Position numbers and translations under genes: made by a program. Below are positions 1 through 10,600 of a DNA stretch of 64,000 bases, one piece after another; positions within the stretch are counted from its first letter, which is position 1, and each line of letters begins with the position of its first letter. This stretch comes from Rhynchospora pubera (taxonomy: Eukaryota; Streptophyta; Magnoliopsida; Poales; Cyperaceae). The notes beneath the pieces are model-generated. The model did not search any database and had not been told where the DNA came from. It saw only the letters and a program-made list of their open reading frames with translations. The stretch covers positions 277,407,229-277,471,228 of the forward strand of contig CM051459.1 of NCBI GenBank assembly GCA_028095005.1, read 5' to 3'.

Positions 1-946
1 ATTTTATTTTTGTTTTTTTTGCAAACAAAAACATAGAAATAAGATCATCCACTGTCGACATATCACTGTCAGATAGATAAAGAAGTTTTAGGGTGAAATT
101 TCTACTTGTCATAATCAATTTTTGAGTATTGCAAGAACTACGATGGATCAACATGCACCAAGAAACGAGATTACGATCGGTCATAACTTCACTAGGGGCC
201 ATTTGGATCGCTTAGGAATTTGGAAAATTTGAAGAATTTCTTATTCCTAGACATAAATTTATTGAGAAATGTGTAATTTTGTGAAGAGTTTGAATTGTTT
301 ATAATAAATTTATGCTTGGAATTTGAAATTCCCCAAATTCCAAATGCCATCCAAACAAGCCCTAAGAACAGCAACAGAATTAAAGACTATCAATTATAGA
401 AAATTCTTTAATTTAAAATTTATTTATTTTAACAGAATGATCTTTCACTCAAGTTGCCATTCCTTGTATGTGTAACCTGAAAATCCGAGGGAAGCATAAA
501 GGAAAAATCTTTGAAGGTCTGAACCAAAATTAAAACAATTAAACTGGGGAAAAACCTTAAATTTGCACCATATTCTATGTATCTATTGATTTATCAAAAT
601 ATGGTAAGAATATGCAAAGCCCATATTTGACAAGAATATATAATACGGCTTCAGTAACGACTTGATATGACCTTTCCGAAAGAAGACATTCCATAATCAC
701 AGTAGGCAATACAATATGACAGCAAGTGGCAATAAAGTAAACAGTAAGCATAACTAAATTTCATTATGAAAATCTCAAAACCAGAAAGCATCTGATAGCT
801 GTCCCTACAATGAAAATCCTAATGAAACTAGTACATATTTCAACATCAAGACATAATGCCACCATGAAAAAGCACCTCATGAGGAAAACATGGCTCCAAG
901 TAGGTAGATCACATCTCTTATGAGTACAAATTTCAGGCACATGTTC
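1..946. other. AT-rich 3' flank of NHP2, with one MITE
   Basis: I see no coding exon here. The stretch is AT-rich, lies downstream of the NHP2 stop codon on the minus strand and should include its 3' UTR. The only recognisable structure is a MITE copy at about 195-362, listed separately. Confidence 0.6.
195..362. mobile_element. MITE, 'GTTTGGAT' terminal-inverted-repeat family, copy 1
   Basis: The ends are GGGGCCATTTGGAT and, on the other strand, GGGCTTGTTTGGATGG. The interior folds back on itself, with aaatttattgag/ttataataaattt segments around a central gtgtaattttgtgaagagttt. The flanks read TA on both sides. Four further copies in this window share the ends and the central core (6480, ~27470, 43119, 54868). 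It has no coding capacity. The superfamily is not settled because the flanking duplications differ between copies. Confidence 0.6.
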
Positions 947-2421
947 TCAGTACATGCTTGATGTAATCTCAACAACTTCTGATACGACCTGGTCATAGTC
1001 TGATTGCAATTTCTCTTTCACCTCAGCATCAAGCTCACCTTTGGCTGGCTTAGTTGTGACCAGAACACAACATGTAGGTCTCTTTGTTGCCCCCGCATTG
1101 GCAAGATCCTATCAGCCAAAAAACACATCCACATTATTAAATGGGGTTATTCTTAAACAAACGGATCAACATATGAAATACCACCATCTGTCGAAAAAAA
1201 GTGTTCTACTGTCTTCATATTTATATAAGAAGAGATATGGCAAGGACGAAAGAGGTCGCTTTGGCAATCCTTTGCACAAAATGCAAAGAAAAGGACCATA
1301 GATAAGTTTTAATGTTTTACAGGGTACACATGCTATGTGGTATCGTATCTGACATGCTGATACTTGTAATTCATAAGCAATGGGTCATAGATATGAAGTT
1401 TCCACAGAGGTACTTGTCAAGGTGCTGTTGTCATTTGGGCCATTCAACTTAGTTCTCACTCAACAAGGCAGCCAATATGTAACTTGGTCAAAACGCAACT
1501 ACAAATTTTCATGCATTAACATACTGTAAATTGGCAGTACTATATATTATTCTTAATTAGCATCTCCCTGGAGTTATTCCTTTGTCTATCTGTCCAATAC
1601 ACAATAAAAAACTAACATTTTTATGATTCAAAATGAACACGAGTGAATGACACTCAATAACGAAGGAATTAACTATGCAAATTTTGAGTAACTTAATTAA
1701 TTGACGTCAATGGATTTCTTAGTCACAATCATAGCTGTTAACTATACAGCCATACCCTCTAACAAAGCAATTTTGCTTTCTAGAAAAAAAAAATATATTA
1801 CTTGATATACTGACCTCTTTTGTGGGCACATAAATGTAAGGAATGCTATTTTCTTCACATAATATCGGCAAATGTGTGATCACATCAATTGGAGAAATAT
1901 TTCCAGCTATTACACACAGCCTATGCAGGTCAAAATCAACAAACAATATATCAGCAATATTGCATAACAGAAACTTCATCAGTGTGGCATATATGGTTCA
2001 GTTGTAATCCAGCTAGAGTAATACCCTTAAATAAGGTTGTCAAGTTATCTCTAGTCTCTAGAAATCTAAAAATTGATGTAGCACAGACAACAAACAGAAT
2101 ATTTAATTGGACTAAACTGCAAATGAATAGAAGACTAACCCCTTCTGGTTTCGGCGAATGCTTTTGACCACTTCCTTCACTCCTCTTCTCAAGCACTTCG
2201 ATTCAGCAGCTGAGCAAGAACAAAACATTAAACACCATCCAAATTCAGAGGCACAACACAACGATTGAAAATAACGAGGAGCAAAAGTTACCTCTTCGGA
2301 CGAGCTTGAAAGTGCGCTTGCAGAGCTTCTTCCCAGCAAGCGGCTTGGCGATCGGCATGAGCGAGTTGAGCTTCTTCTTCTCCTTCGCCGCCGACCTCTC
2401 AGTCTCACTGTCGCTCCCCAT
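947..2421 (-). CDS. NHP2: H/ACA ribonucleoprotein complex subunit 2-like protein (NHP2)
   Basis: NHP2 is the L7Ae-type RNA-binding core protein of H/ACA snoRNPs, which guide rRNA pseudouridylation in the nucleolus. Four exons on the minus strand (2292-2421, 2140-2209, 1815-1920, 947-1108), all with GT-AG borders and matching phases, give 155 aa, the usual plant length. The start MGSDSETERSAAKEKKK is the basic, charged N-terminus seen in plant homologues. It is followed by PIAKPLAGKKLCKRTFKLVRR, a GVKEVVKSIRRNQKG helix and the L7Ae core with VIAGNISPIDVITHLP and IPYIYVPTKEDLANAGATKRPT, the kink-turn-binding region. The gene is divergent from the RRP7-like gene and shares a ~450-bp promoter with it. 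All exons are intact, so I expect a functional gene. Confidence 0.93.
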
Positions 2422-2872
2422 CTTCTCTCTCCTTCTCTTCTTCTTCTCCTTCCTAAGTGGCGGTGCTGAGAGAACAGAGAAGGGTTTAGGTTTCTTGCGC
2501 GCTAGGGTTTTAGTTGTTGCTTCGAATGGGCCTACGAAAAATTAGAAGATTTAAAGCTTAAAATGGGGCCTTTCACGGGCCAATATATGGGCCTTTTCCT
2601 GGGCCTTAGTTCTCTCTGTTTTTCACTTTTTCTACGATTTTATAGAAAAGGACTGAAGAAAAAAAAAAACTGATTTCCGCTCTCTCTCCTTCTCCTTGCT
2701 CTCGTTCCCAGTTTCCCACTGTCGCAGCCGCCGGCCGCCGCATCTTCTCCGGTTTCCCACGATTCCTTCTCTCCATTTGGTTTCTCTTAGTTCGCTTAAA
2801 CCAGTTAGAGTTGCAAGGAGAGGTGTTTGTTTTACTACTGGGACCTCAACTCTCTCTTTCTACATCAACCCA
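2422..2872. promoter_or_regulatory. Bidirectional promoter between NHP2 and RRP7-like genes
   Basis: The 451 bp between the two start codons hold telo-box-like sequences (AGGGTTTA at 2481, TAGGGTTTT at 2503) and several site II-type TGGGCC or GGGCC motifs (about 2527, 2565, 2577, 2588, 2600). In plants, telo boxes combined with site II elements mark promoters of ribosomal-protein and ribosome-biogenesis genes. Both flanking genes are of that class, so shared regulation is likely. A pyrimidine-rich 5' UTR for the plus-strand gene follows from about 2670. Confidence 0.7.
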
Positions 2873-5800
2873 ATGACGAAAGGTTTTGTTTTCTCCTCAA
2901 GTGTTCTTCGCTTTCCGACAATAATTGATCACTTCTATAGTTCTATTGTAATTTCTCAGGGTTAAATGTTTACGTATTAACTTTTTTTTTTTTGTCTGTA
3001 TAGATAAGAAAGAGAAGCGAGAAGAGAAAACGATGAAGAAGGCCATGCTTAAAGTGAAACCAGAGAAGAAGTTTAAGAAGAAAAAAGTTGTGAATGAAGC
3101 CGGAGGAATTAACCATGCCACGGAAGAGAGCGAGCATGATCAAGTAGTTGTAAAAGGTTTAATTTACATGTCTTTAGTTTACCCCTTCTGATGCAGTAAA
3201 CCCTTGAAATTGCAGTTTTGATTGATACATACACTAATGGCCTCATGAAACCCTGATACACATCGCCAAATTAAACTCATTCTTACTTAGTTGTGTTATA
3301 ATTAAGCCTTAAATAGACCCAATTTGGTAATTTACCGGAATTTTGATTGAAGGTCTGAATGCTGATAATCAGTGAAAACAAAGAAGTGAATAACAATAAA
3401 ACTGAACTGGCTAGTTTTCTGCACTGCATTTTGTGCCAGAAGTCTGACACTTTTGACACTGTGAGTATGGTGATCCTTTGATGGACTTTTTTTTTTTTTT
3501 ATTTTACTGCTTCATGACTGAGCTTCTGCATATAGGTTCATTAGGGAACTTTGATATTTGGCATTGTGTGATGAGTTTTAATTCCTATTCTATATATGTT
3601 GGATATTGAAGGTCTAAAATCAGGAAAATCTGAAAACAATGCATCGACTAAGATAAAGAAAAAGAGGTTAAAAGAAAAAAAGATGTCTAAGCGTACCAGC
3701 TCTATAGAGGCCAACAGTGAAGAGAGAATCTCTGTCAGAAAAGAAGAAAAAACAGTCTCACCTGGTATGTATCGATGCTTCTTAATTTCTTGTGTGTTTT
3801 TCTTCCTATTTATTTCTGATACATAAAAGTTTGTCAAATTGATATGTTAGGTGAAGACTTGAGTAATCAGGAGAGGTCAAACAGTGTTGCAAAAAAGAAA
3901 TTTAAAGGAAAAAGGATGTCTCAGCTTAAGAGCTCTGTAGAGGCCAACAATAAAGCGAGACACTCTGTCAAAAAAGAAGAAAAAACAGTTTTGAATGGTA
4001 TGAATCGATACAAAGTTTTTGTGTTTTTCTTTCCTAACGACTTTTGGTACATAACATTTGTCACATTATTTGTTAGGTGAAGACTTGGGCAACCAGGAAG
4101 AGTCCAGCAGTGTTTCAAAAAAGAATGCAAGTAAGTTCTAGATTTCAACAGTCTATTCACAAACTATTTTCCCATTTGAAATTTTAAATGCAATGCTTTG
4201 CGCTGTTTAATTTTTGGCAGAAAAGAGGAACAAGAAAGGAAAGCAAATTTGCAATGAGCAGGGTGTTCAATCAAAGCCTGAGGTGCAGAATCTTAAGGAG
4301 AAGAAATCACAAGAAAGTTTTGAAATTGATATGGAAAATGCTGTAGAAATCTCATCGGTTGATGAAGATAGTTCAAGAGGAATGAAAAGTACGGATTTTA
4401 AGATAAGATCTTTATTTTTGGTTCTATTTGGCTTAATTTCTTATACATAAAGTTTTGTTAACTTCCATTATGATGTTTATTAGTGCAAATTAACATGTCA
4501 GGTGATGATATAGTACCAGTATTAGTCTGTTAGTGTTATGCACTGTCCCAGTGTGCAACATGGGGATTATTTTCTGTAGTGTTGTAAATTTGACATAATA
4601 TATGATTGTATTATGTAAAAGTATAATATAATGGGCTTAACAGAGGATAATTTCAACAGAATGGCTTATGGAATACAAGGATAGCAGACCAGGGATAGAT
4701 GTACTTGAACAACAAATAGATGATTTCATATCTGCTCACGAGGAAAAACTGGAGCAGGTATATAGATACAATTGTCTCATAGGACCAGTTTTTCTTAATT
4801 AATTCTTCTTGCAAGTTGTGGTGGTCTTCTAACAGTAAATTAAAAAAAATAGTTGTGTTGAGATGTTTTTTTTTTTTTTTTTCTTATTCTTACTTGTTCC
4901 TGTATTATGTGTTTTATGTCTCTGTTTATGCCATAGTGCCCTTCTCCATATGAAAAGATGGGAGTTGTAGAAAGTGAAGTAAAGCACAAAAACAGGAAAA
5001 AAAAAGCAAAATATAAAGGTGCTGAAAGCGGGTAGGAAAACCTCACAACATGCATACACAAACTTCCACGATTATATCTGATGCCTTGGGCTGGATGAGT
5101 TGGTTGTTCAAATAAAGAAATAATTTTTTTTTACAAATTGCAAGAATAATCATAAAAAATTGTGATGAAAACAGGAAAAGAAAGAGAGAGAAGCAGCAGC
5201 AGCAGAAGGGGGCTGGACAGTTGTGGTACACCATAAAGGTAGGAAGAAGACAACAGATACTGAAAGTGGAACTACTGTAGGCTCAGTTGCATCAGCTGCT
5301 GTGCTAGACAAAATGTCCAAGAAGAAGAGTAAGGAGGTTGCTCTCGACTTCTACCGGTTCCAGAAAAGAGAAGCTCAGAGGAGCGGTATGCCTCTTACCT
5401 TCCTTGTGGCTAAGTTTTGTTAATATTTATTTTTTTTCTCTATAATGTTGTTAATTCATTGAGTTGGGTTCATCTACTGGTAATTCCAAGATTGTACTGT
5501 TGTGCTAGTATATTTTGGGGTAACTTTTATATTGTTGTGTTCAGGTATTAGTTGAGCTCTTAAATGTGCAAGGAATCAAAGAGTGTGGCATAATCTAAAT
5601 AAACAAACATAAAGAATGCAACAAAGATCAACAGGCACTGATTGTTATTTGGTTGTTTAGGACATGGAACGTAAAACCACATTAAAAGGATACACATTTT
5701 ACTTTTCTTTTTTTTATTTAATTTTCTTATGTAAAAATGGAAAATACATTTGAAAACATTGTTTAGACTCAACCCAGCAATTAAGCACCCAAAAGGCCCA

Positions 5801-5933
5801 TTTGTTCTGTGAGCATTATAATTAAGCGAACATAAATTGTGCTGCAGAGATAATGATGCTTCAGGAGAAATTCGAGCAGGACAGAAAGCGCATACAACAG
5901 TTGAAAGCTGCCAGGAAGTTTCGTCCTTATTAG
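2873..5933 (+). CDS. RRP7: Ribosomal RNA-processing protein 7-like (RRP7 C-terminal domain)
   Basis: This is a nucleolar factor of small-subunit (18S) rRNA processing. Nine exons (2873-2882, 3004-3156, 3612-3764, 3851-3997, 4077-4130, 4221-4388, 4660-4757, 5175-5385, 5848-5933) join in phase to 359 aa. The N-terminal two thirds is a Lys/Glu-rich low-complexity region with nuclear-localisation-like runs. The C-terminus carries the conserved RRP7 module: KWLMEYKDSRPG, the EGGWTVVVHHKGRKK segment, LDFYRFQKREAQR, then EKFEQDRKRIQQLKAARKF and the family's terminal RPY. The ATG lies in a tiny 10-nt first exon; MTK is followed directly by the spliced DKKEKREEK. Exons 3 and 4 are tandem duplicates and exon 5 is a partial third copy. 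A further unit with open frame at 4938-5032 would shift the frame if spliced in and was left out. Confidence 0.87.
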
Positions 5934-7649
5934 TGTTTATTATAGTGTTTTCCACCTTGGATATTACTTTTCTTCCCTGGCAATTTTTTTTATTGCACTT
6001 TTTACTGCTGATTGTGGGTTATTTTTGTCGAGATTTTGTCATCTGTTGTGATTTGCAATCAGCATCAAGCTCAGTTTTGTAACTTTTAGCATGTGATCAT
6101 TAAGGTCTGCTCGTTCATTGAGTATAACAAAAATTATTTCTGATGAAGCTGTACTTTCTCAAGCAATCCTGCCTATTCACAGCTGTAGGTATGCATGTTT
6201 ATTTTGAACATAGTATAGATAATAGAGCGTTAGAGAGCTGCACTGAAGCAATAGTAGGTGCAGTAAGAAAGAATTAAATTCATCTCTAATAATGCAGCAG
6301 TAATTGAAAATTTTACGGTAAGCTAAGATAAAACATAAAATACAACGGTTTGATTAAATGGCGAGATATAAAATGGCTGCGTTTCTACAAGTTTGCTGCT
6401 GGTAGGAAAGATGCATGTTCCATATTTAACGCTCGTCACTGGAATGATTTGACATTTATCTCATGTCTTATAGTCTATGGGTGCGTTTGGATCGTTGGAA
6501 GAAAGAAGAAGAAGAAGGAAGAAGAAGAAAAAATAATTATAAACAATCCAAACTCTTCACAAAATTACACACTTCCCAATACTTCTTTCCACTTCTTCTC
6601 TTCTTCTCTTTTTCTCACACCTATCCAAACGGAGTCTATGAAACAATATATTGTTCAATTTATCACCGAATTAGAACTACTTGATTATTATATCATTTTG
6701 AAAATATTGCTTGTGACTGTATGAGATCAAATCAGATACGATCCATCATTTTAATTATAAAACTAAATAAAAACAAATTAACAATTACAGTTCTTCAGAC
6801 ATTACATACACAGTGTGATTAAATTGTGTTGTTTCATAGATACAATTTATAAACTTATCAAACAAGACGGTTTGTGTGAAATATACATTTTATCCGTACT
6901 CCGCTCATAACGGGAATTGAACTCATTTCTTCTATGAAAAACAATAAAATAACTGACCGATTGTAGTGACTCCGATGTTCTTTAATTTTTGAGATACGAA
7001 AATAAAATTTCGTTTTAAAATATTTAATATCAGACTATTAATCTTCGCTTGTTAGGAACTGCAACTTACAATTAGAAAGAAAAAAAGATGAGGATATCTT
7101 GATTCCTGAAATAAAAAAAAGAAAAAAAAACAAGGGTGTCACAATTCAAATTTCGAAACATTAAATTTGTATTCATTTTTGCCAATTAAATTTAGAAACG
7201 TTAATGACTGGTCACATCGTGAACATTATCTAATCTAGAAAACACATAACCAAGCCTTTCCTTTACAGTTCTTCTGAATTCTGACAAAAACTATTCCGTC
7301 AATGTCCCGGGTTTGAAACCCGAATAGGATCCTTTTTGATATTTAATTTCGAATTAAATTTAAGGACTTGATCCATCTTGCATTCAAAAAAAAAAAAAAA
7401 AAAAAACTCCTGGCGTGGGGAACTACAAACAAGCAGTGTCCCACACGAATAGTTACATAGAAAACAGCACAGAGAATGCATACCTCTAAAAAACCCTAAA
7501 AACCCTCGCCCCTCATTTCACACAAGACTTCGCGGGAAAAGTGAACCCACTCCATTTCCATCCTCCCACTTCTTCCACCAAACAAACCTGAAATACGATT
7601 TCTCAGACGAATCAGGACACAAGAAAAGACGAAGCTCGAGTTCGTGCGA
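5934..7649. other. Intergenic region and importin-9 5' flank
   Basis: There is no convincing exon. It contains a MITE (6480-6636), AT-rich DNA, and at 6900-6925 and 7290-7315 short sequences resembling the B-box of tRNA-derived SINEs on the minus strand, too little to classify. Close to the importin-9 start there is a telo-box-like tandem AAACCCTAAAAACCCT at about 7490-7505, probably within its promoter or 5' UTR. Confidence 0.5.
6480..6636. mobile_element. MITE, 'GTTTGGAT' family, copy 2
   Basis: The left end is GGTGCGTTTGGATCG and the right end is CCTATCCAAACGGAGTC, with TATG on both outer sides. The core (acaatccaaactcttcacaaaattacacacttccc-like) is the inverted version of the core in the copies at 195 and 54868. 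It is AG-rich in the left arm and TC-rich in the right arm, and non-coding. Confidence 0.65.
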
Positions 7650-10600
7650 ATGGAGTCGAGCTTGGATCCAGACCAGAAATGCTTGATCGATTGCCTCAGC
7701 GCCACTCTCGACACAAGTCACGGCGTCAGATCCTTTGCTGAGGAGTCTTTGAAGCAAGCCTCCCTCCAACCAGGTCCTCAATTCTTCTCTTTCTATTGTT
7801 TTGCTTACATTTTTCAATTTTCATGTAATTACAAGTGCAATTATGAGCTCAATGCGGACAATTCAAACTTCAGTATGTAGATTGATTGCTGCCTTCTATA
7901 TGAGATTGCTACTAATTAAATTAAAATGGAAATTATACTAGTTAATTCAAGATAATTTTGGTGCTGACTAAATTCATGGCTCCAATTCCAGGATATGGTG
8001 CTGCTCTTGCTAAGATCATATTCAACAAGGAAATTCCATTTGGGTTGCGTCAGATATCCTTTTTAATTACTTTGCTTTGTTGATGTTGAATGAACATTTA
8101 TTTGTGTCTTATTAAGAAATTACATGATATATATGTTAAAAAAGGGTTCAGTTTCTTATGCCGTTCAGATAATAATTCATATTGCCAATCTTGAAATTTG
8201 AATATACATGCATTTTCATGCTATCCTGCTTTAGTCATCTATCAGCTCCGCTGGAAATCGGCACATATTTTACATATCTATGCTTGATAGGATGGATAAC
8301 AATACAGTGAATTGTCTTTACAAAGCTACGTTGAAAAATACAAAGAAACCAGACCACTTCTGTTTGTTTTCTTTAATTTTTAATCACCTCTCAGCGGTTT
8401 TGCTGAAACAGTTCATTAAGCAGCATTGGCAGGAAGATGAAGAAAACTTCGTGCCTCCAATTGTTTCTCCTGAAGAAAAGGTACCTTTTGATATTTTAAT
8501 TCCAATTTCTGTTTTATGATTCTTTTGGACTGGTCCAAAAGACGATACTTGTATTCTAAGCAAATGTTGCCATAATTTCTACTTCTTTTTTTCTTTTACC
8601 TTAAGAAATAACTATTATCACCATTCTTTCTTTTTTCTCCCTTTGTATATTCTTTATAAAATTGTTACCGTAAGTTCTCAAGTTTGTAATTATGCATGCT
8701 ATGAACTCGACATTGGGTAAATATTTTAAACCCCTGTTTTCTTTTCTTTTCTTTTTTTTAGGGTGTCATTCGACAACTTCTGATGCTATCTTTGGATGAC
8801 TCTCATGGTAAAATCCACACAGCCGTTGGCATGACAATAGCTACTATTGGGCAGTATGATTGGCCAGAAGAATGGCCTGAGTTGCTTCCTTTTCTCTTAA
8901 GGCTAATTAATGATCAAAACAATCAAAATGGAGGTAAAACAAACTTATTTTTCAAGGTTACTAATACATCTACTGATACCAGGCATCTTCAACATGAATT
9001 CTGTTTTTAGTGGTCTGCTACAGGTGTATGCCAGCTCAAATACCTATTGCATGCTAACAATTACTAATTTACTATTAATGGTTGACTTATTGTTTAATTG
9101 CTTAGCGGCTTATTTTTTATTTTTTATTTTATTTTTCATGTGGCCAAATGACACCACAATGTAACTCTAAATTGCACTGCCATACTGGACCAAACAATTT
9201 TGCAATGATATTTGACTGGTCCTGCTCAAGTTTGGAATTCTTTGAATAATACAGTTGCAAATACTTGGTGTTGTGATAACAAATACTTAATATTAAACAA
9301 TACTTTGGTGGTGTGGTAACAAATACTTTTATTGACTGGTCCTTCTCTCTCTTTCTCTATTAGTTCGAGGAGCCTTGAGATGCCTGGCCCTTTTGTCTGG
9401 TGATCTGGATGATGCGTCTGTTCCGAAATTAGTGCCAGAGTTGTTTCCATCTCTGCACAAAATAATCTCGTCACCAGAAGTGAGTTCAAAGTTTCGGCAT
9501 ACAAGTGTAAATAAAATGCATTGAACATGATATTGAGCTTAGTTTTTCTTGGTATCTGATTTTTTATTTGTTTTTCAGCTCTATGAGAAATCTTTACGTG
9601 CAAAGGCTCTTTCCATAGCTCACGCTTGCATCTCTGTCCTGGGTTCCATGAGCGGTGTTTATCAGGTATGTAGCTGACACTTTTATTGCATGCACTCCCT
9701 GCTCATTTTGTATTAATTTATAGACTTTGGGTCTTGTATTTTATTAGGAAGCAATTAGAATGTAGATATAAGAATGGCAATTTGTTAATGTAGGTCCAGT
9801 ACAAACTACATTAATTGGCATTAGTTCCATACCCATTGATCTAGTTTCCAACATTTTGTTGCACTTGTTCAAATGAAGTTGTCTGGATTGATTGCTTGAG
9901 GCTTAAATATTGTGCTCATCAAGAAAAGGGATTGCCAGAAATATGTAAATTAATAAATAAAGCGGTGATTAGTTCAGCCATCCTGATTAATCTCAATATG
10001 GTGCAATTTCTATATAATTATTGAGTGTTATAGTTCGTTTTCTTAAGTTGTCTGGATAATAAATTGATCTGGTTCATGGGTGCAGAGAGAAACTATGGAT
10101 ATGGTAAACTCAATTCTTGCTCCCTTAATGGAGAAAATATCAATTCTATTGCAATCTCCAGTGCAATCAGAAGATCCTGATGACTGGAGCCTTAGGATGG
10201 AGGTAGGTTCACAAACTTGAGATAAACCTTACTTACATTTATACCTTAGAACAAGTCAGTTTCTAACTGTTGTATTTTTTTTCCTTTTCTCTTTAGGTGT
10301 TGAAGTGCTTGCTTCAGATTGTTCAGAATTTTCCTGCAGTATTGGATGGACCTTTCTTAGGTAAGTCACTAGCATATTAAATAAAGAGCTTCTTCGATTG
10401 ATACATTGAAATTTTGGCAAAATAGTTCTGAAGCTTTAGCGAAACATGCATTTTTTTTCTTTATTTCCAAAAGGCTTATGCCTTTTCTTTTGGTTTCTAA
10501 ATTCAGGAGTATTGGCACCTCTATGGCAAACCTTTATCTCTTCGTTCAAAGTCTACCAATTGTCGTGCGTACAGGGTACAGAGGATTCCCATTCGGGTAG

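Noticed and set aside
3353..3400. A further RRP7 exon start-like sequence (GAAGGTCTGAATGCTG) resembling exon 3
   Set aside because: In the required phase it hits TGA after seven codons and has no suitable donor; at most a dead relic of the duplicated exon.
4938..5032. Possible extra RRP7 exon encoding CPSPYEKMGVVESEVKHKNR...
   Set aside because: The acceptor and donor are plausible and the composition is lysine-rich, but its end phase (2) would shift the conserved EGGWTVVVHHKG exon out of frame. Related proteins join EQ directly to the E-K-rich segment.
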